A DNA stretch of 64,000 nt from Armigeres subalbatus (taxonomy: Eukaryota > Arthropoda > Insecta > Diptera > Culicidae): assembly GCF_024139115.2 (NCBI RefSeq), contig NC_085141.1, forward strand, positions 178,696,994 to 178,760,993, given 5' to 3'. Positions within the stretch are counted from its first letter, which is position 1. Each line of letters starts with the position of its first letter. The notes under the pieces are model-generated. The model did not search any database, was not told the DNA's origin, and saw only the letters and a list, made by a program, of their open reading frames with translations. Made by a program: the position numbers and the translations under genes. Positions 9,511-20,325 of this stretch are shown here, in pieces.

Positions 9511-12250
9511 ATGTAGAGCCACGAATAAAAGTCTTTTTTTTAATTTTCATTAACGTGATTTTAGGAATCACATGAGTTTTTGCTAGAAGAAGTTTTATTT
9601 TTTGTGAGCTTGATTTCTCTAAATACGATTTATTGACATATTACAACAATAGGATAGGAACCCTGTAAAAAGGCAGGAAATAAAAAGATCAAGAGATAAT
9701 ACTTAAGTCAAATGCTTGCTATGTAAGTTGGACACAATGAAGATAAGACAGGAACAAACCATTTATCACCCGAAGGATTGCGTGAGAGCATAATTTATAT
9801 CAGCATAATATGAACAACTATACCTACAACAGAGCAAGTGTGTCGAAGATGAAACGCCGGAAAAGCCATGCGGCGGCAGAAGGAAGGTTCGGCCAACAGT
9901 GTGCTTCCCCTGATTCCATACATAATTCATGCTATTAATATTAATTAAACATGCATCATGAACTTTTTCGCTGTCTCTGACACATGCGACACAGAAGCAA
10001 ACAAGCGCGCTTGGATTTCGTGCTCGACAAAGTTTGTTTCGGCACAATATGTTCTGGCAAGGGTTGAGTGCGCCACGGCGAGCGAGGTCCATAATTGCAA
10101 ACCGTGGAGTGAATAACGGATGAGGATTTGCGAGAATTGGAAGCAACTTCCAACTCATGCTTGCGTGGCAACACCACGGTTGACCGTTTGATAGAATTGA
10201 ACGCACTGATTGATAAAGGCCGAACAAAACTTCTGGCACGGGTAAGTATCCGGTGGAACTCCCAGCCGCATTTATCAGGCTTAACCACTCGTGGATACTT
10301 AGTTATGAGTGACAGCGGCCCCACGACCCCAACACTCAGCTTAAATTTCCTACATATGAGAAGTTATCTGCAGCTCTTGTGCAAAGAGCTTTAGTGGTAG
10401 CACAAAGTAGATGCAATATTGCAGCATATGTGCTTCGTCTAAATGAGTCCATGAACGATAATAATTGAGTTACGTGTATGACTACGTGGTTAGTTGAATG
10501 TCCATCTTGTGAACTCTAGCTCTGTTTTCCCTGTATACCAATTTGGAATCCGACATTTATTGCAGTAACTATTCCATATCGTTGGTTACGTACTGCACAA
10601 TTTCAAACATAAGTACTCTAACAGGGGAGCCAGAATTAATTAGAAATAGATCAAAGTATATGAGTTATGCCTAGATTAAATTTATTGTTAATCAATTGAA
10701 CGTTAAGACCGCTTAGAAGATATTTTGTTAAATCTGAAGATGGATATTATATTACTTTTCGGAATTGTTGGCGGAGAATGTCCCGTTACAAGAAAAAAAA
10801 TTGGATGAAACGTTCTCTGAATCAGGCAGTTATCTGCGAAGCGACAACATTCCAGTCTTGATGAGCAATACCAGAAAATATATATAGTTCGCATCGTAGC
10901 AGGTTTTATTTGAAAAGTCGTTCAAATCAAACGCCACCTGTCGGTAGTCTGTTTCTCAAATTGACGATTTGGCTTTACCATCGAAATCGTTCCTAGAAAG
11001 GTTACGCAATACAGGCTCGATGTTTCCCTCGAGTGATGCGATCTCAATGGAAACCCGGATAGGTTTCCCCTTTCCGCAGCAAGTGATATGCCAATGCTGT
11101 CGTTTCGTTCCATGTCCTCGCATCGCAGCCGAGTTTGGCTGATTGACTTATTTCCAATCATGCAACCCATTAACTAACCACTTTCTTTGCCGTCAACAAC
11201 GCCAGCGCAGCGCGTCAACAAAAGAATCCTGCACGAAAAATATCAGCATGTCGATTGAATGATTTATGACTTCCCGTTTGCCGGTGTGTAGCGCATATTT
11301 GACTTTCGGCACCGCACCGGAGATGATTTATCGTTGCCTTGGGAATGGAGGAAGATGGTGCTAAATGTATCACTCCCGGTGTCTGAATTATTAATTGACC
11401 TGTTCATTAATAATAGGACACTGCAAACGTAAAGGTGTTGAGGCGATGTCATACTCAAAACCAAAAAAACATATATTTGGAAACATAATTTTGATCAATT
11501 TTGTGAATATTTTAGACGACTTTCAATACCAAATTCCAGTAAACACGCAATTGTCCTTTCCCGTATTTTGCTTGACTTTCACAAAAAAAATCTTCATTCT
11601 TTGACACCTCTAAATTGTTTTGAAAACTGAGAACAGAAATTTAAAACATTAAAAATATGGGTTCTTCGGTAAAGCTGACATTGAAACTGAACTGGAATCG
11701 ATTAGGCCAATAGAACAAGCGTTATTTTTTTTATTAAAGAAGATTCTTGGGAAGATCAGTTTGTTTCGTGTGCAAACTCCATAAAAAGTCGGATTTCCAT
11801 GGATATTAAAATATGTATTTATAATGTTTGGAAAAAATACATATTATAAGAGAAAATTCTGGCAGCTGCATTTGCACACTTTGAATCATCTTCCTCCTAG
11901 AAGCAAAACTGGTGTTGGGTAGGCTCCTCAAATATACAAAGTCGTGTGCTTTGGAAGAGTTTTCGACATCAGAACCCACATACAAAGCGGCCTGTCAGAT
12001 ATGTCACGTAGCAGCATGCGTAAAAACTAGCGGTTCTTGGTAACCTTCTTAGGTTCTGCGTTCTGTTCTCTTTTTTCAGACTTTGGTAAACACAAATATA
12101 TGGGCAAACATAGTCTGAGGAGTACGCATCTTAGAATGTTTGTAATGTGAGATGATCGATAGTGTACCCGGTGCAATTTTGTTTCGTTGCATTTATTTTA
12201 GCCCAATTATTTTTTTACATAAAATATGCTTTCCGGCCTAACTTAGGTGA
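9511..12250. other. 2.7 kb of apparently unique, gene-free DNA
   Basis: This is the longest stretch in which no repeat family was recognised. Parts (about 9960-10330 and 10920-11390) are less AT-rich and lack the drift typical of the transposon remnants. An open frame at 10128-10394 runs across a GTAAGT at 10242 but has no recognisable domain. The stretch may hold regulatory DNA of the host gene; nothing in the sequence proves it. Confidence 0.35.
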
Positions 12251-12254
12251 AATG

Positions 12255-12468
12255 AGCGGCGACAAAGCAAGACGGTGGCTTGATTCGATTCCTGGTTTGG
12301 AAATTCTCTTTGGGACCTTTCCTGGTCATGAAAGTATCATCATACAAAAATGGTAACACGGCCTCAAAACCTCGCAGTTGATAATTGTGGAGGTGCTTAG
12401 AGAACACTAAGCTGCGAGGCGGTAATGTCCCAGTGGGGAGCGTAATGCCAATAAGAAGAAGATGCTTT
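12255..12468 (+). mobile_element. Feilai-type SINE, near-complete
   Basis: It starts with a decayed tRNA-like head (box B-like TTGATTCGATTCCTGG). The Feilai body follows: AAAGTATCATCAT, AAACCTCGCAGTTGATAATTG, CACTAAGCTGCGAGGCGG, CCCAGTGGGGAGCGTAATG. It ends CCAATAAGAAGAAG. Confidence 0.8.
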
Positions 12469-12559
12469 CCGACTCTCAACGCTCAATGAAGTACCCAACT
12501 TCTATCCTGTTTTTGTTTTTGTTGAAGATTGTTTTTATTATTATTTGTTCACTTGAAGT

Positions 12560-13445
12560 TCACCCGCGGAATGATATTCCGAAGCACCTTCTTTCCCCGC
12601 AAAAATATCCCCAAGGCCACATGGAGGTCACCTAACCAAGAAACGGAAAACCAAATCGACCACGTTCTGATCGACGGTAAATTCTTCTCCGACATCACGA
12701 ACGTCCGCACTTACCGCAGTTCGAAAATTGAATCCGACAACTACCTCTTTGCTGTATGCCTGCACTCAAAACTCTCGACGGTGTACAACACGCGTCGAAG
12801 TCGGACGCCGCGGCCTAACATTGGGCGGCTACAAGACGGTTGACTAGCCCAAGAATACGCGCAGAAGCTGAAAGTGGCACTCCCAATGGAAGAGCAGCTA
12901 GGTGCAGCGTCTCTTGAAGATGGCTGGAGAGATATTCGATCCGCCATTGGAAGCACCGCAACCGCTGCACTTGGCACGGTGCTCCCGGATCAGAAAAACG
13001 ACTGGTATGACGGCGAATGTGAGCAGTTAGTGAAAGAGAAGAATGCAGAATGGGCGAGATTGCTGCAACACTGCACGAGGGCGAACGAGGCACGATATAA
13101 ACGGGCGCGGAACAGACAAAACTCGATTTTCCAAAGGAAAGATTGAGACCGTGAAGAGACGGAGCAACTGTACCGCGCTAATAACACACGAAAGTTCTAT
13201 GAGAAGGGCCACGTGCCATAGCCTGATATGTGTAAGGACATAAACGGGAACCTTCTTAGGAACGCGCGTGAGGTGATCCAAAGGTGGCGGCAGCACTACG
13301 AAGAATGGCGATGTGGCAGACGAAGATGGTGGTATGGTGATGGACCTGGGAGAACGCGCGCAGAACATAATTTTACCGGTTCCGGATCTCCAGGAAATCC
13401 AGGAGGAGATTGGCCGGCTGAAGAATAACAAAGCCCCTGGGGTGA
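12560..13445 (+). pseudogene. RTE-clade LINE fragment (endonuclease end to RT start)
   Basis: This second RTE copy starts inside the endonuclease (ATWRSPNQETENQIDHVLIDG). Its catalytic SDH is altered to SDN (KIESDNYLF, near 12745). It continues through the linker (KNDWYDGECEQLVKEKNAEW, then NNTRKFYEK) with a frameshift near 12840 and breaks near 13145-13230. It ends at the very start of the RT domain (EIGRLKNNKAPG, about 13440). It is more diverged from the copy at 3700-5860 than expected for a recent duplicate. Both ends are truncated and it cannot be active. Confidence 0.8.
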
Positions 13446-13739
13446 ATTTTGAAAATTCCCACTTCTTTACTTCTTCTTTCTTCTTCTTCTTGATAATGCA
13501 AAAGTCAGAGATAGAATCCTATCATTCAGGTGAAGCTGTACGTCTATGATATTTTTCATCGGAGTTTAAAGATTGTTTTATTGGCTGCTCTCCGAAAAGA
13601 TTGGACGCGTTCATTGAGCGCATGATTGATAACGTCCGTATCAGGAAGCAGAATGATTTTTAGTCTTTCAGTTTTTCAGTCGTTCAATGAACAAGTTAAA
13701 TAACAACAAGTGTAACAGTTTATCTTAGTTCTTGCTCTC

Positions 13740-14640
13740 ACAAAGCATGAACCATTTTTGACACGATCGAACAGCATTTAAGGCATACATTTAGGGAAAT
13801 TCTTTTATGAACTGAAATGGAAAAATTTTTAAGGTAAATCCATGTTTTTCTAAGTATCGAAAGGGAATGAACCCTTTTAAAAACGATATAACAGATCTTT
13901 GGCTTCGCGTGTAAACCTTAAGCTAAATGATCCACCGAATTCTTGGATCACATGGGATGCAACCATTTTTGGGGATGTATTCAATTTGGTTCTGATGTTT
14001 ACAACTTGGTTCTATGGATCAAAAAGAGCATGAACTATTTTTGAAAAACGATAACAACCCTTTGGTTAAGCATATAGATATTAAAGCCTACACTCCAGAG
14101 AATTCTTCGATAACCTAGAATGGAATAATCGTTGAATATGTATCTAATATGGATCTATGGATCAAAAGGAGATGAATTATTGAAAAATAATAATCCTGTA
14201 GACCTCAAGACCTGTATTCCATGACTTTCTCAAATTACCTGGATTACAATAGTTCAAGAGGTATCCAATTTAGTCCTGTGGATCAAAACAGGTATGAGCA
14301 ATTTTTGTTTGAAGAGATAACAGCCTTTTGGTACCGTGCTGGGCCGGGTTTAAGGGCGGGGCGTGGCCCCGGGCCCCCACAAAACTTATGTACCAAAACC
14401 AACCTTTTTTGGTACATTTTGGGGCCCCCTAAACTGTCGGGCCCGGAGCTCCTCCTGGCTAAATCCGGCCCTTGTTACGCGTGTTGACCGTAAGGCTTAT
14501 GTTTCAAGGATGGATGATATTCATGAATGATCTCCAATGGAACAATAGGTGAAATAATGCTTTGGATCTATGGATCAAACAGTCTTCAAAGAGCATCCTC
14601 TTTTGAGAATGATTCGCAAAAGCATGCTTTGAAAAAATGA
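13740..14640. repeat. Degenerate tandem repeat, about 140-150 bp, with GC-rich insert
   Basis: Phrases of the type ATGGATCAAAAGGAGATGAA and AAAAACGATAACAACC recur at roughly 13745, 14018, 14158 and 14281, with linked CCAGAGAATTCTT-like and TATCCAATTT-like motifs. Copies are strongly diverged. A GC-rich block (about 14335-14485; GGCCGGG, GGCCCCGGGCCCC, GTCGGGCCCGG) interrupts the array and looks like an inserted element remnant of another family. Confidence 0.5.
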
Positions 14641-15635
14641 TTCAAATTGGGATAAATTTGCATCCTCGGTGTCAATTGCTCCTTTGCAGACTTGATTGAA
14701 AATATCGCATCATTGATTCAAATCATTTCAGGCGATGATCTACCGAATTGTGAAACAAACCATCAAATTGCCCTTTGAAAGCTTGGAACTCAAAGGTGGT
14801 TATGTGGTTATATGGCTAGTGGTGTCAGATTTCAATTGTGTCAATCTCTTGAGTGAGAGTTTGATTCTCCCGTCGAAGTTTCTTGTTTTTTATACTTTAT
14901 TATATGGATATGAATCGAGTGTTAGTACACACATGGTTATGCTATGTCGAATGAGGGTATGTTTATTTTGACGAACAAAACTTCTAGCTGACTTCTAGCT
15001 TCTAGCTTACGCAAATTCATGAAAAACGGGATAGTTCGAGTGGAAAGTAATGGAATGGAATTATGTTTGACTGGTTTGAAATGCTAGTCGGCACCTGATG
15101 TACTAAATATGTTTATATTCGGGAAAATAATATCGGAAGCACCAGCAGCACATATGGAAGCGTCATATAATGTAAAATAAGTAGGAAATTCATTTCTCAA
15201 CACAATTGATTGAAGTTTTGATCTTCGAACTTCTCACTTTGCTTCTACAACCGTATGAGTTTCAAATGTTATTCCTATTACAAAAGCAAAATATGACACA
15301 ACATCCAGTTGCTAACAACAATCGTCTTCGCGGCGTAACAACGAAGTGAAAAGCAAACTGGTTACTAATAATACGCACCACGTGTTTGCCTTTGCCTAGA
15401 ATCCAATGAAAGGATTCAAATCAATGATGCAGTTTTTTTTCCAAAATGATGCAAATGCATCAAAGCAATGATCACTTGACAAATAGGGAGCATTAATTCT
15501 CCTGCTCCTTGGATTTTGCATCAATGCAACGAATTGCAAAGGAACTTTTGAAGACTGGATCAAAAAGGGCTTGGGCCAATTCATTTGTAACCGGATTTAG
15601 TCACAATCAAATTGCTACAACCATTTCTGTCTGAC
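14641..15635. other. Gene-free stretch, nothing recognised
   Basis: AT-rich DNA with short frames only. Small repeated words (GATGCAAATGCATCA near 15445) do not amount to a feature. Confidence 0.3.
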
Positions 15636-15639
15636 TTGT

Positions 15640-16600
15640 GATGCTCAGGTTGTTACCGAGGCTGGGGACTTCATAAAAGCCTTGGTTGATTTGGCAGACC
15701 ATTTGATTTAAACCCCAGGACAATTTGGAGATCTCACAACATCTCATGTGTCTGGATTTGAGCCGCAAGTGAAACAAAAATACTCAGAGGACATAATTGG
15801 GTTGATACCGTGGCTGGGGACATCATAGAAGCCTTGGTTGATTCGGTAGACTATTTGATTCAAACTCCAGGACAATTCGGAGATTTTAAAACAACTCATA
15901 TGCCTGGATTTGAAACGCAAGTGAAAGACAAATACGCTGAGAACATAATTCAGCTAATACCACGGCATGGAATATCATAGAAGCCTTGGTTGATTCAGTA
16001 AACCATTTGGTTTAAGCTCTAGGACAATTTGGAGATCTTAGAACATCTTATATCCCAACATTTGAGACGCAAGCGAAAGACAAATACTCGGAGGACATAA
16101 TTGGGTTGTTACCACGGCTTGGGACATCATAGAAGCCATTGTTGATTCAGTAGAGCATTTGATTCAAACTTCAGGACGATTTGGAGATCTTACTACATCT
16201 CATGTCTGGATTTAAGCCGCAAGTGAAAGAAAAATACTCAGAGGACCTAATTGGGTTGATACCGCGGCTGGGGACATCATGAAGGCCTTGGTTGATTAGG
16301 CAGACCATTTGATTCAAACTGCAGTACAATGTGGAGATCTTGCAACATCTCATATGCCTCATTTGAGACGCAAGTGAAAGACAAATACTCGGATGACATA
16401 ATTGGGTTGATGCCGTGGCTGAGGACATCAGGAAATACTTGGTTGATTCGGTAGACCATTTGATTCAAACTCCAGGACAAATTGGAGATCTTAGATCAAC
16501 TTATATGCCTACATTTGAGACGCAAGTGAAAGACAAATACTCGGAGGACATATTTCGGATGAAACCTGAGGAGTCTAGGGAATTCTTGGGTGACCTGGAA
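15640..16600. repeat. 152-bp tandem repeat, six copies, coding-like monomer
   Basis: The phrase GGGGACATCATAGAAGCC recurs at about 15667, 15819, 15971, 16123, 16273 and 16424, giving a period of 150-152 bp. Each monomer encodes, in one of its frames, a similar peptide of about 43 residues (for example VDSVDHLIQTPGQ, GDLRSTYMPTFETQVKDKYSED). Because 152 is not a multiple of three, the frame shifts from copy to copy, so the array is not one long gene. The last copy runs into an open frame (16415-16657) ending in RNGCLRHIEFGLIGQKLP. It may be a tandemly multiplied piece of a gene or transposon ORF; the family is not recognised. Confidence 0.7.
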
Positions 16601-16654
16601 AGGAACGGCTGCTTAAGGCATATTGAGTTTGGTTTAATAGGTCAAAAACTGCCG

Positions 16655-16895
16655 TAAAAAGAGGGTTGAGTGTAGCACCAATGACCACACACTAACATTC
16701 CCTCTCTTTCCCAACTGACTATAAGGACTTGGCCGGCGCCGGCACCTTGAATAATTATTGACAAAAACACGTGGATTCCAAGAGGTCGATTGGTGCTTTG
16801 TTTTATAATTCGAAGCCAAGTCGGATTTCTGCCTACCCTGGTGGGAGAGTCTGAAGCAAAACTGGCATTCAGCAAAATAAAAAAAGAAGAAGAAA
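16655..16895 (+). repeat. SINE-like repeat ending in (AAG)n
   Basis: The unit contains ACTATAAGGACTTGGCCGGCGCCGG and ends AATAAAAAAAGAAGAAG. A related GACCGTAAGGACGTGGCCGGC phrase recurs at about 46790-46815. The A-rich/AAG tail suggests a retroposed SINE, but no convincing tRNA head was found. Confidence 0.45.
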
Positions 16896-17601
16896 GGAAA
16901 TGTTGTCGAAAAAAGGTAAATAGGCTTTTTTTTAGCAAGAACATGAAAAGATCATGACATTTGTCTGGTTTAGAATGTTTTCGGATCAACGGCTTTCGAG
17001 TATACTATTTGGGATGAAAGCATTAAAAGTAAAACATTCGGGTAGCATTCATATCTCTATAAATCGTTGAGTAAGTTGAGTTGAGTTTTATTTGTCCAAT
17101 TACGATAACATTAGAAATTCACCCAAACCCATTGAGTGATATCAGACTATAATCATTGATCAACCCTATATACGGTGACATGGATATGTCCAAGTTTTCC
17201 CACACGCTCGGAAAATATATCTACGTTCGAGTAATGTAAATAAATCCACTGGCTAATTGATAACTCAGTTTGGAGTGGAATAAATTATTCTAATAGAGGA
17301 TAGCGGTAGGATTAGCCCATCAGATAGGTGGACCCGGAAAGTTAAGCTAATGAAATTTTGATGAGAGGCGTGAAATTGTGTTAAAAAGGGTTAGATATTT
17401 ACGTCCGATGCGAAAAGCACTTCTAATTTGGACGATAGCCCGGGGAATTTGTAATTAAAAGCCTTTCGATGGGGTTTCGGTTCCAATACCAGGGCATGGC
17501 AAATTCATTTACAAACGGAAAATTTATTGAAGTAATGTGTGTCAGAAGTTATTTAGAAACAGGCATTCCACGTTGCTAACTAAATTCTATATCTAATATA
17601 G

Positions 17602-17766
17602 ACCGCTTCTCCACGATGAACCTCAGATATCAGTGTTGTGCGAATCGGGTCAGACGTATCACCCACAGTACCTTTCAGAGGAGGGTAGATGGTCGACGGA
17701 TTTAACCATCAAAGTGCCGTTCGACTGTTTACGGGATAAAATGGATCTATTGGACTATTGTAAAAG
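17602..17766 (+). pseudogene. Appl: Copy of the Appl E1 exon, frameshifted
   Basis: It aligns with the intact exon at 35037-35207 but is 165 instead of 171 bases. Missing bases include GG in the Arg-Trp-Glu codons, one C and one G in the Pro-Gly-Ser-Thr region and one A before the donor; the acceptor is also altered (TATAG instead of TTGCAG). The GTAAGTG donor is kept. As written it cannot encode the domain. Whether it is a real pseudo-exon or a base-calling artefact cannot be settled from this sequence; the pattern of losses favours the artefact. Confidence 0.75.
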
Positions 17767-17788
17767 GTAAGTGAAATTCATCACACTT

Positions 17789-18708
17789 CTATGCAGGTGA
17801 ACAGAATCGAGCCTGCAGAGGCAGTTCCATTTCGTACGGTTCCTCAAAAGTTTCTTCATCACTAGTATCCAGCAAATTCAACTCACTGTTTGTGAGACTG
17901 AATTCCCAATCCTCAGTAACAATCTCGTTGAAAATATCGAACTTAAAGGCACCACCCTCTCCTGCGTAAGAACTGTGCAATCAATTCGATTACCGGCAAG
18001 CAAAGAGTCTTAATATAATCCAATTCTGCCAGCGCAGCCTCAAGTCTTTCATAAAATTCTCCTCGAACGAGCGAGTACTTCAATCTCTAAGCTTCGAAAT
18101 TGTCGTGTGTATGCCGTTGAATCGATTTCGTGCCATATTCAGATGGGTTAAATTGGCAAGCTTGGCGAAGGACCCGGGTAGAGTATATTCCATTATTTTC
18201 CAATGAAAGCCCTTCAAGCGCCTCAGTTCACCGAACGACTCCGGCAAGGCCTTCAGCGATTATTTCGAGCACCGAACGTTTTGATTTCGCAATACGCCGA
18301 TCTGCTCGGCTTGCTCAACAGCATATCGTTACACCAGAGAGAATGAGATTTTCAATTTGCCGATGGAATCGGTGAGGTGGTCTATCAGTTGGCTCAATGT
18401 TTAGAAATTCGACAAACTTCGCTCAAAAGCTCCTCCGGGAATTCGCTCAATTCGTTGTCGTTCAGCGTTAGGTAGCGGAGAAAAATCAGCGAATGAAGGC
18501 CCGTGATTGATGCCGATGAGATAAATTGCCATCGAGGACAGCTTCGAGAGAAAGGTACACGCTGCCAGCGCTGGTGGGACGTCTTTATCTTGGATCAGGA
18601 GATTTAATTTTCCCGTTTTCCTCGATACATTTGTCGACCAGGTAGCACACGAGTGAAACGAATTTTGTCCTCCACGTTCGACATTATTTGATTTAATTTT
18701 GAAGTCAT
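17789..18708 (-). pseudogene. Copy of the LRR gene, multiply frameshifted
   Basis: This is the counterpart of the intact gene at 35233-36183, about 31 bases shorter. The C-terminal part is open (17789-17980, ending LPLQARFCSPA), but upstream the frame breaks repeatedly through small deletions. For instance, the stretch around 18030 has lost the block after GCCTCA, and leucine-repeat codons around 18230-18480 are shifted. The start codon context (18706-18708) is preserved. The same deletion density in the flanking intron argues against ordinary pseudogene decay and for low base accuracy in this stretch. Confidence 0.8.
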
Positions 18709-19320
18709 TTTAGATTTTATAAAATACTAGTTGAATCCTACCGCTTCACTCGGAATATTGGATAAAATTGATAAATACCGTAATAGAAATCAGTAGCAGA
18801 TATAAATACAGTGGTAGAACAAATGTCAAACGATGAGCAAATTTTAGGGCCGCACTCTAGATCAATTTCCGTGCAACTATGGTGATTTTTTACAACTCAT
18901 TACAGTCTTTTTTGAATGTGGTCCATATAGGTCCATATTTGTGCACAGAAAATTCATCATTTTACCAAATTTATGGATCATTGAAATAAAGTTATGGATC
19001 AAATGACCGAAATTAAGGATCATATTAATGAAATTATGGATCATTATCACGATAAAAATAGCGCAAATTTGAAGTTTTATGGATCAAAATATAGTTTTTT
19101 ATGGATCATTTGTCATACATTTTTCTTGATCATGTTCAAAGAAACATATGCCGTACTGTTCTTTTGGATTTACGAAATAATCAGGTTTTATTTTGCATAA
19201 TTTCCGTCTTTATTGTTTATATGCAAAAGTATGTTTTGCCAAAAAAATTGAGGTTGCTAATGTAGGAAAGTCCATATGGGAAAGTGAGCCACCGACATTT
19301 ATTCTGTAAAATATGTATTA

Positions 19321-20271
19321 GGGCCGTCCAGAAACCACGTGGTCATATATGGGGAGGGGGTTTGGAAAATGACCACGATAAGCCACATGGGGGAGGGGTG
19401 TTGCTCTCGAACCACGTGGTTTTTTACGAAAACTTTTGGTGAATAACAATAGCGGTGTAAAAATACAAATCATCAAAATTTAATGATTTTCATTAAACGC
19501 AAAGCGCATCTTAGGGCCGATGCCCGTAGCGTCTTTTCAACTCAGTGTTAAAAGAATTTAGCATTAAGCATCGAAAAAAACCCGGTAACGCAGCGTCGGT
19601 CGCAATGCCGATGCATATCTGAGTTATTTGACCAACTTAGCCTTAGATCCTACTTCCATAAAAAAAAACGAAAAAACAGGTTGCGTCTCAATCTCCACAA
19701 AAAAAAATTGGGAAAAAAATGAAAAATATTTTAAAAAATTCCGCAGATGGGTTTCGGCATCACGCCAACACTTTGCATCAGCGGACCTCTAATTTTGAAA
19801 ACTGTTCATTTTTTACAATAATCAGAAAAATCTTCAAAAAATTTCTTGTGGATATTCAGGAAAAATCCAGTAAAGAAATTTCCTGAAAAACTTTGACCTT
19901 ACTTCATACAATCCTGATAAAGTGCTAGCATTCAGAATGTTTTTGAACAATTCTCTCTGGAAACAACAAGCAAAATTTTGATACAAATTGGTCATGAAAA
20001 AAACAAAACATCTCCAGTGTAAATGCCGAAAAAATTCCATGAATTCTGTCTGAAAATTCAAAACAGTCTCGTGGAAATACATATAATTTTCTGGAAAAAA
20101 TGTTATATTTTCATATCTTTTTTACATTCTAATGAATTTCTTCGACAAGTTCTTCTGAATCTTCGAAATTCTTTTCATTTCCAAAATAAGTTTTCGAACA
20201 TTTTGGGATGCACTTCAAAATGTTCAGTCTCGATATTACATGTAAAGGCTTAGGACTGAGAATAGTAACTT
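19321..20271. other. Transposon-like debris up to the assembly gap
   Basis: Directly after copy 1 comes AGGGCCGTCCAGAAACCACG, which resembles the terminal inverted repeat of insect DNA transposons with GGGCCGTCC-type ends. An ACCACGTGGTT motif repeats 90 bases on; the partner end was not found. The rest to the N run is AT-rich with no supported gene. Confidence 0.4.
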
Positions 20272-20296
20272 NNNNNNNNNNNNNNNNNNNNNNNNN
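20272..20296. other. Assembly gap, 25 N
   Basis: Twenty-five undetermined bases. A fixed 25-N spacer is the kind of placeholder some gap-filling programs leave when two extensions do not meet, so true distance and even adjacency are unknown. Confidence 0.98.
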
Positions 20297-20324
20297 ATCG
20301 GTATGCGCCCGTTCAGTTGCATGC
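20297..20324. other. Nanopore-adapter-like residue at gap edge
   Basis: The first bases after the gap contain CGTTCAGTTGCATGC and are unrelated to the satellite that starts right after them. From memory, the Oxford Nanopore ligation adapter ends CGTTCAGTTACGTATTGCT; nine bases match exactly and the rest resembles an error-prone base call. This suggests the sequence to the right starts at the beginning of an untrimmed read. Confidence 0.6.
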
Positions 20325-20325
20325 G

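Larger units (their letters stand above)
17021..19320. repeat. Copy 1 of a 2.4-kb segment carrying Appl exon and LRR gene
   Basis: From ATTAAAAGTAAAACATTCGG to TCTGTAAAATATGTATTA this stretch matches 34403-36838 in the same orientation; flanks on both sides are unrelated. Relative to copy 2 it lacks scattered single bases and dinucleotides, often in homopolymers, in coding and noncoding parts alike. It also lacks two longer blocks (about 41 bp at 34502-34541 of copy 2 and about 50 bp near 36570). The small losses look like uncorrected long-read errors; the two longer ones look like true allelic or paralogous differences. Confidence 0.85.

Noticed and set aside
10128..10394. Open frame crossing a GTAAGT, possible exon
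   Set aside because: No acceptor, domain or homologous motif could be recognised and the opposite strand is equally open; kept only as part of an unassigned unique stretch.
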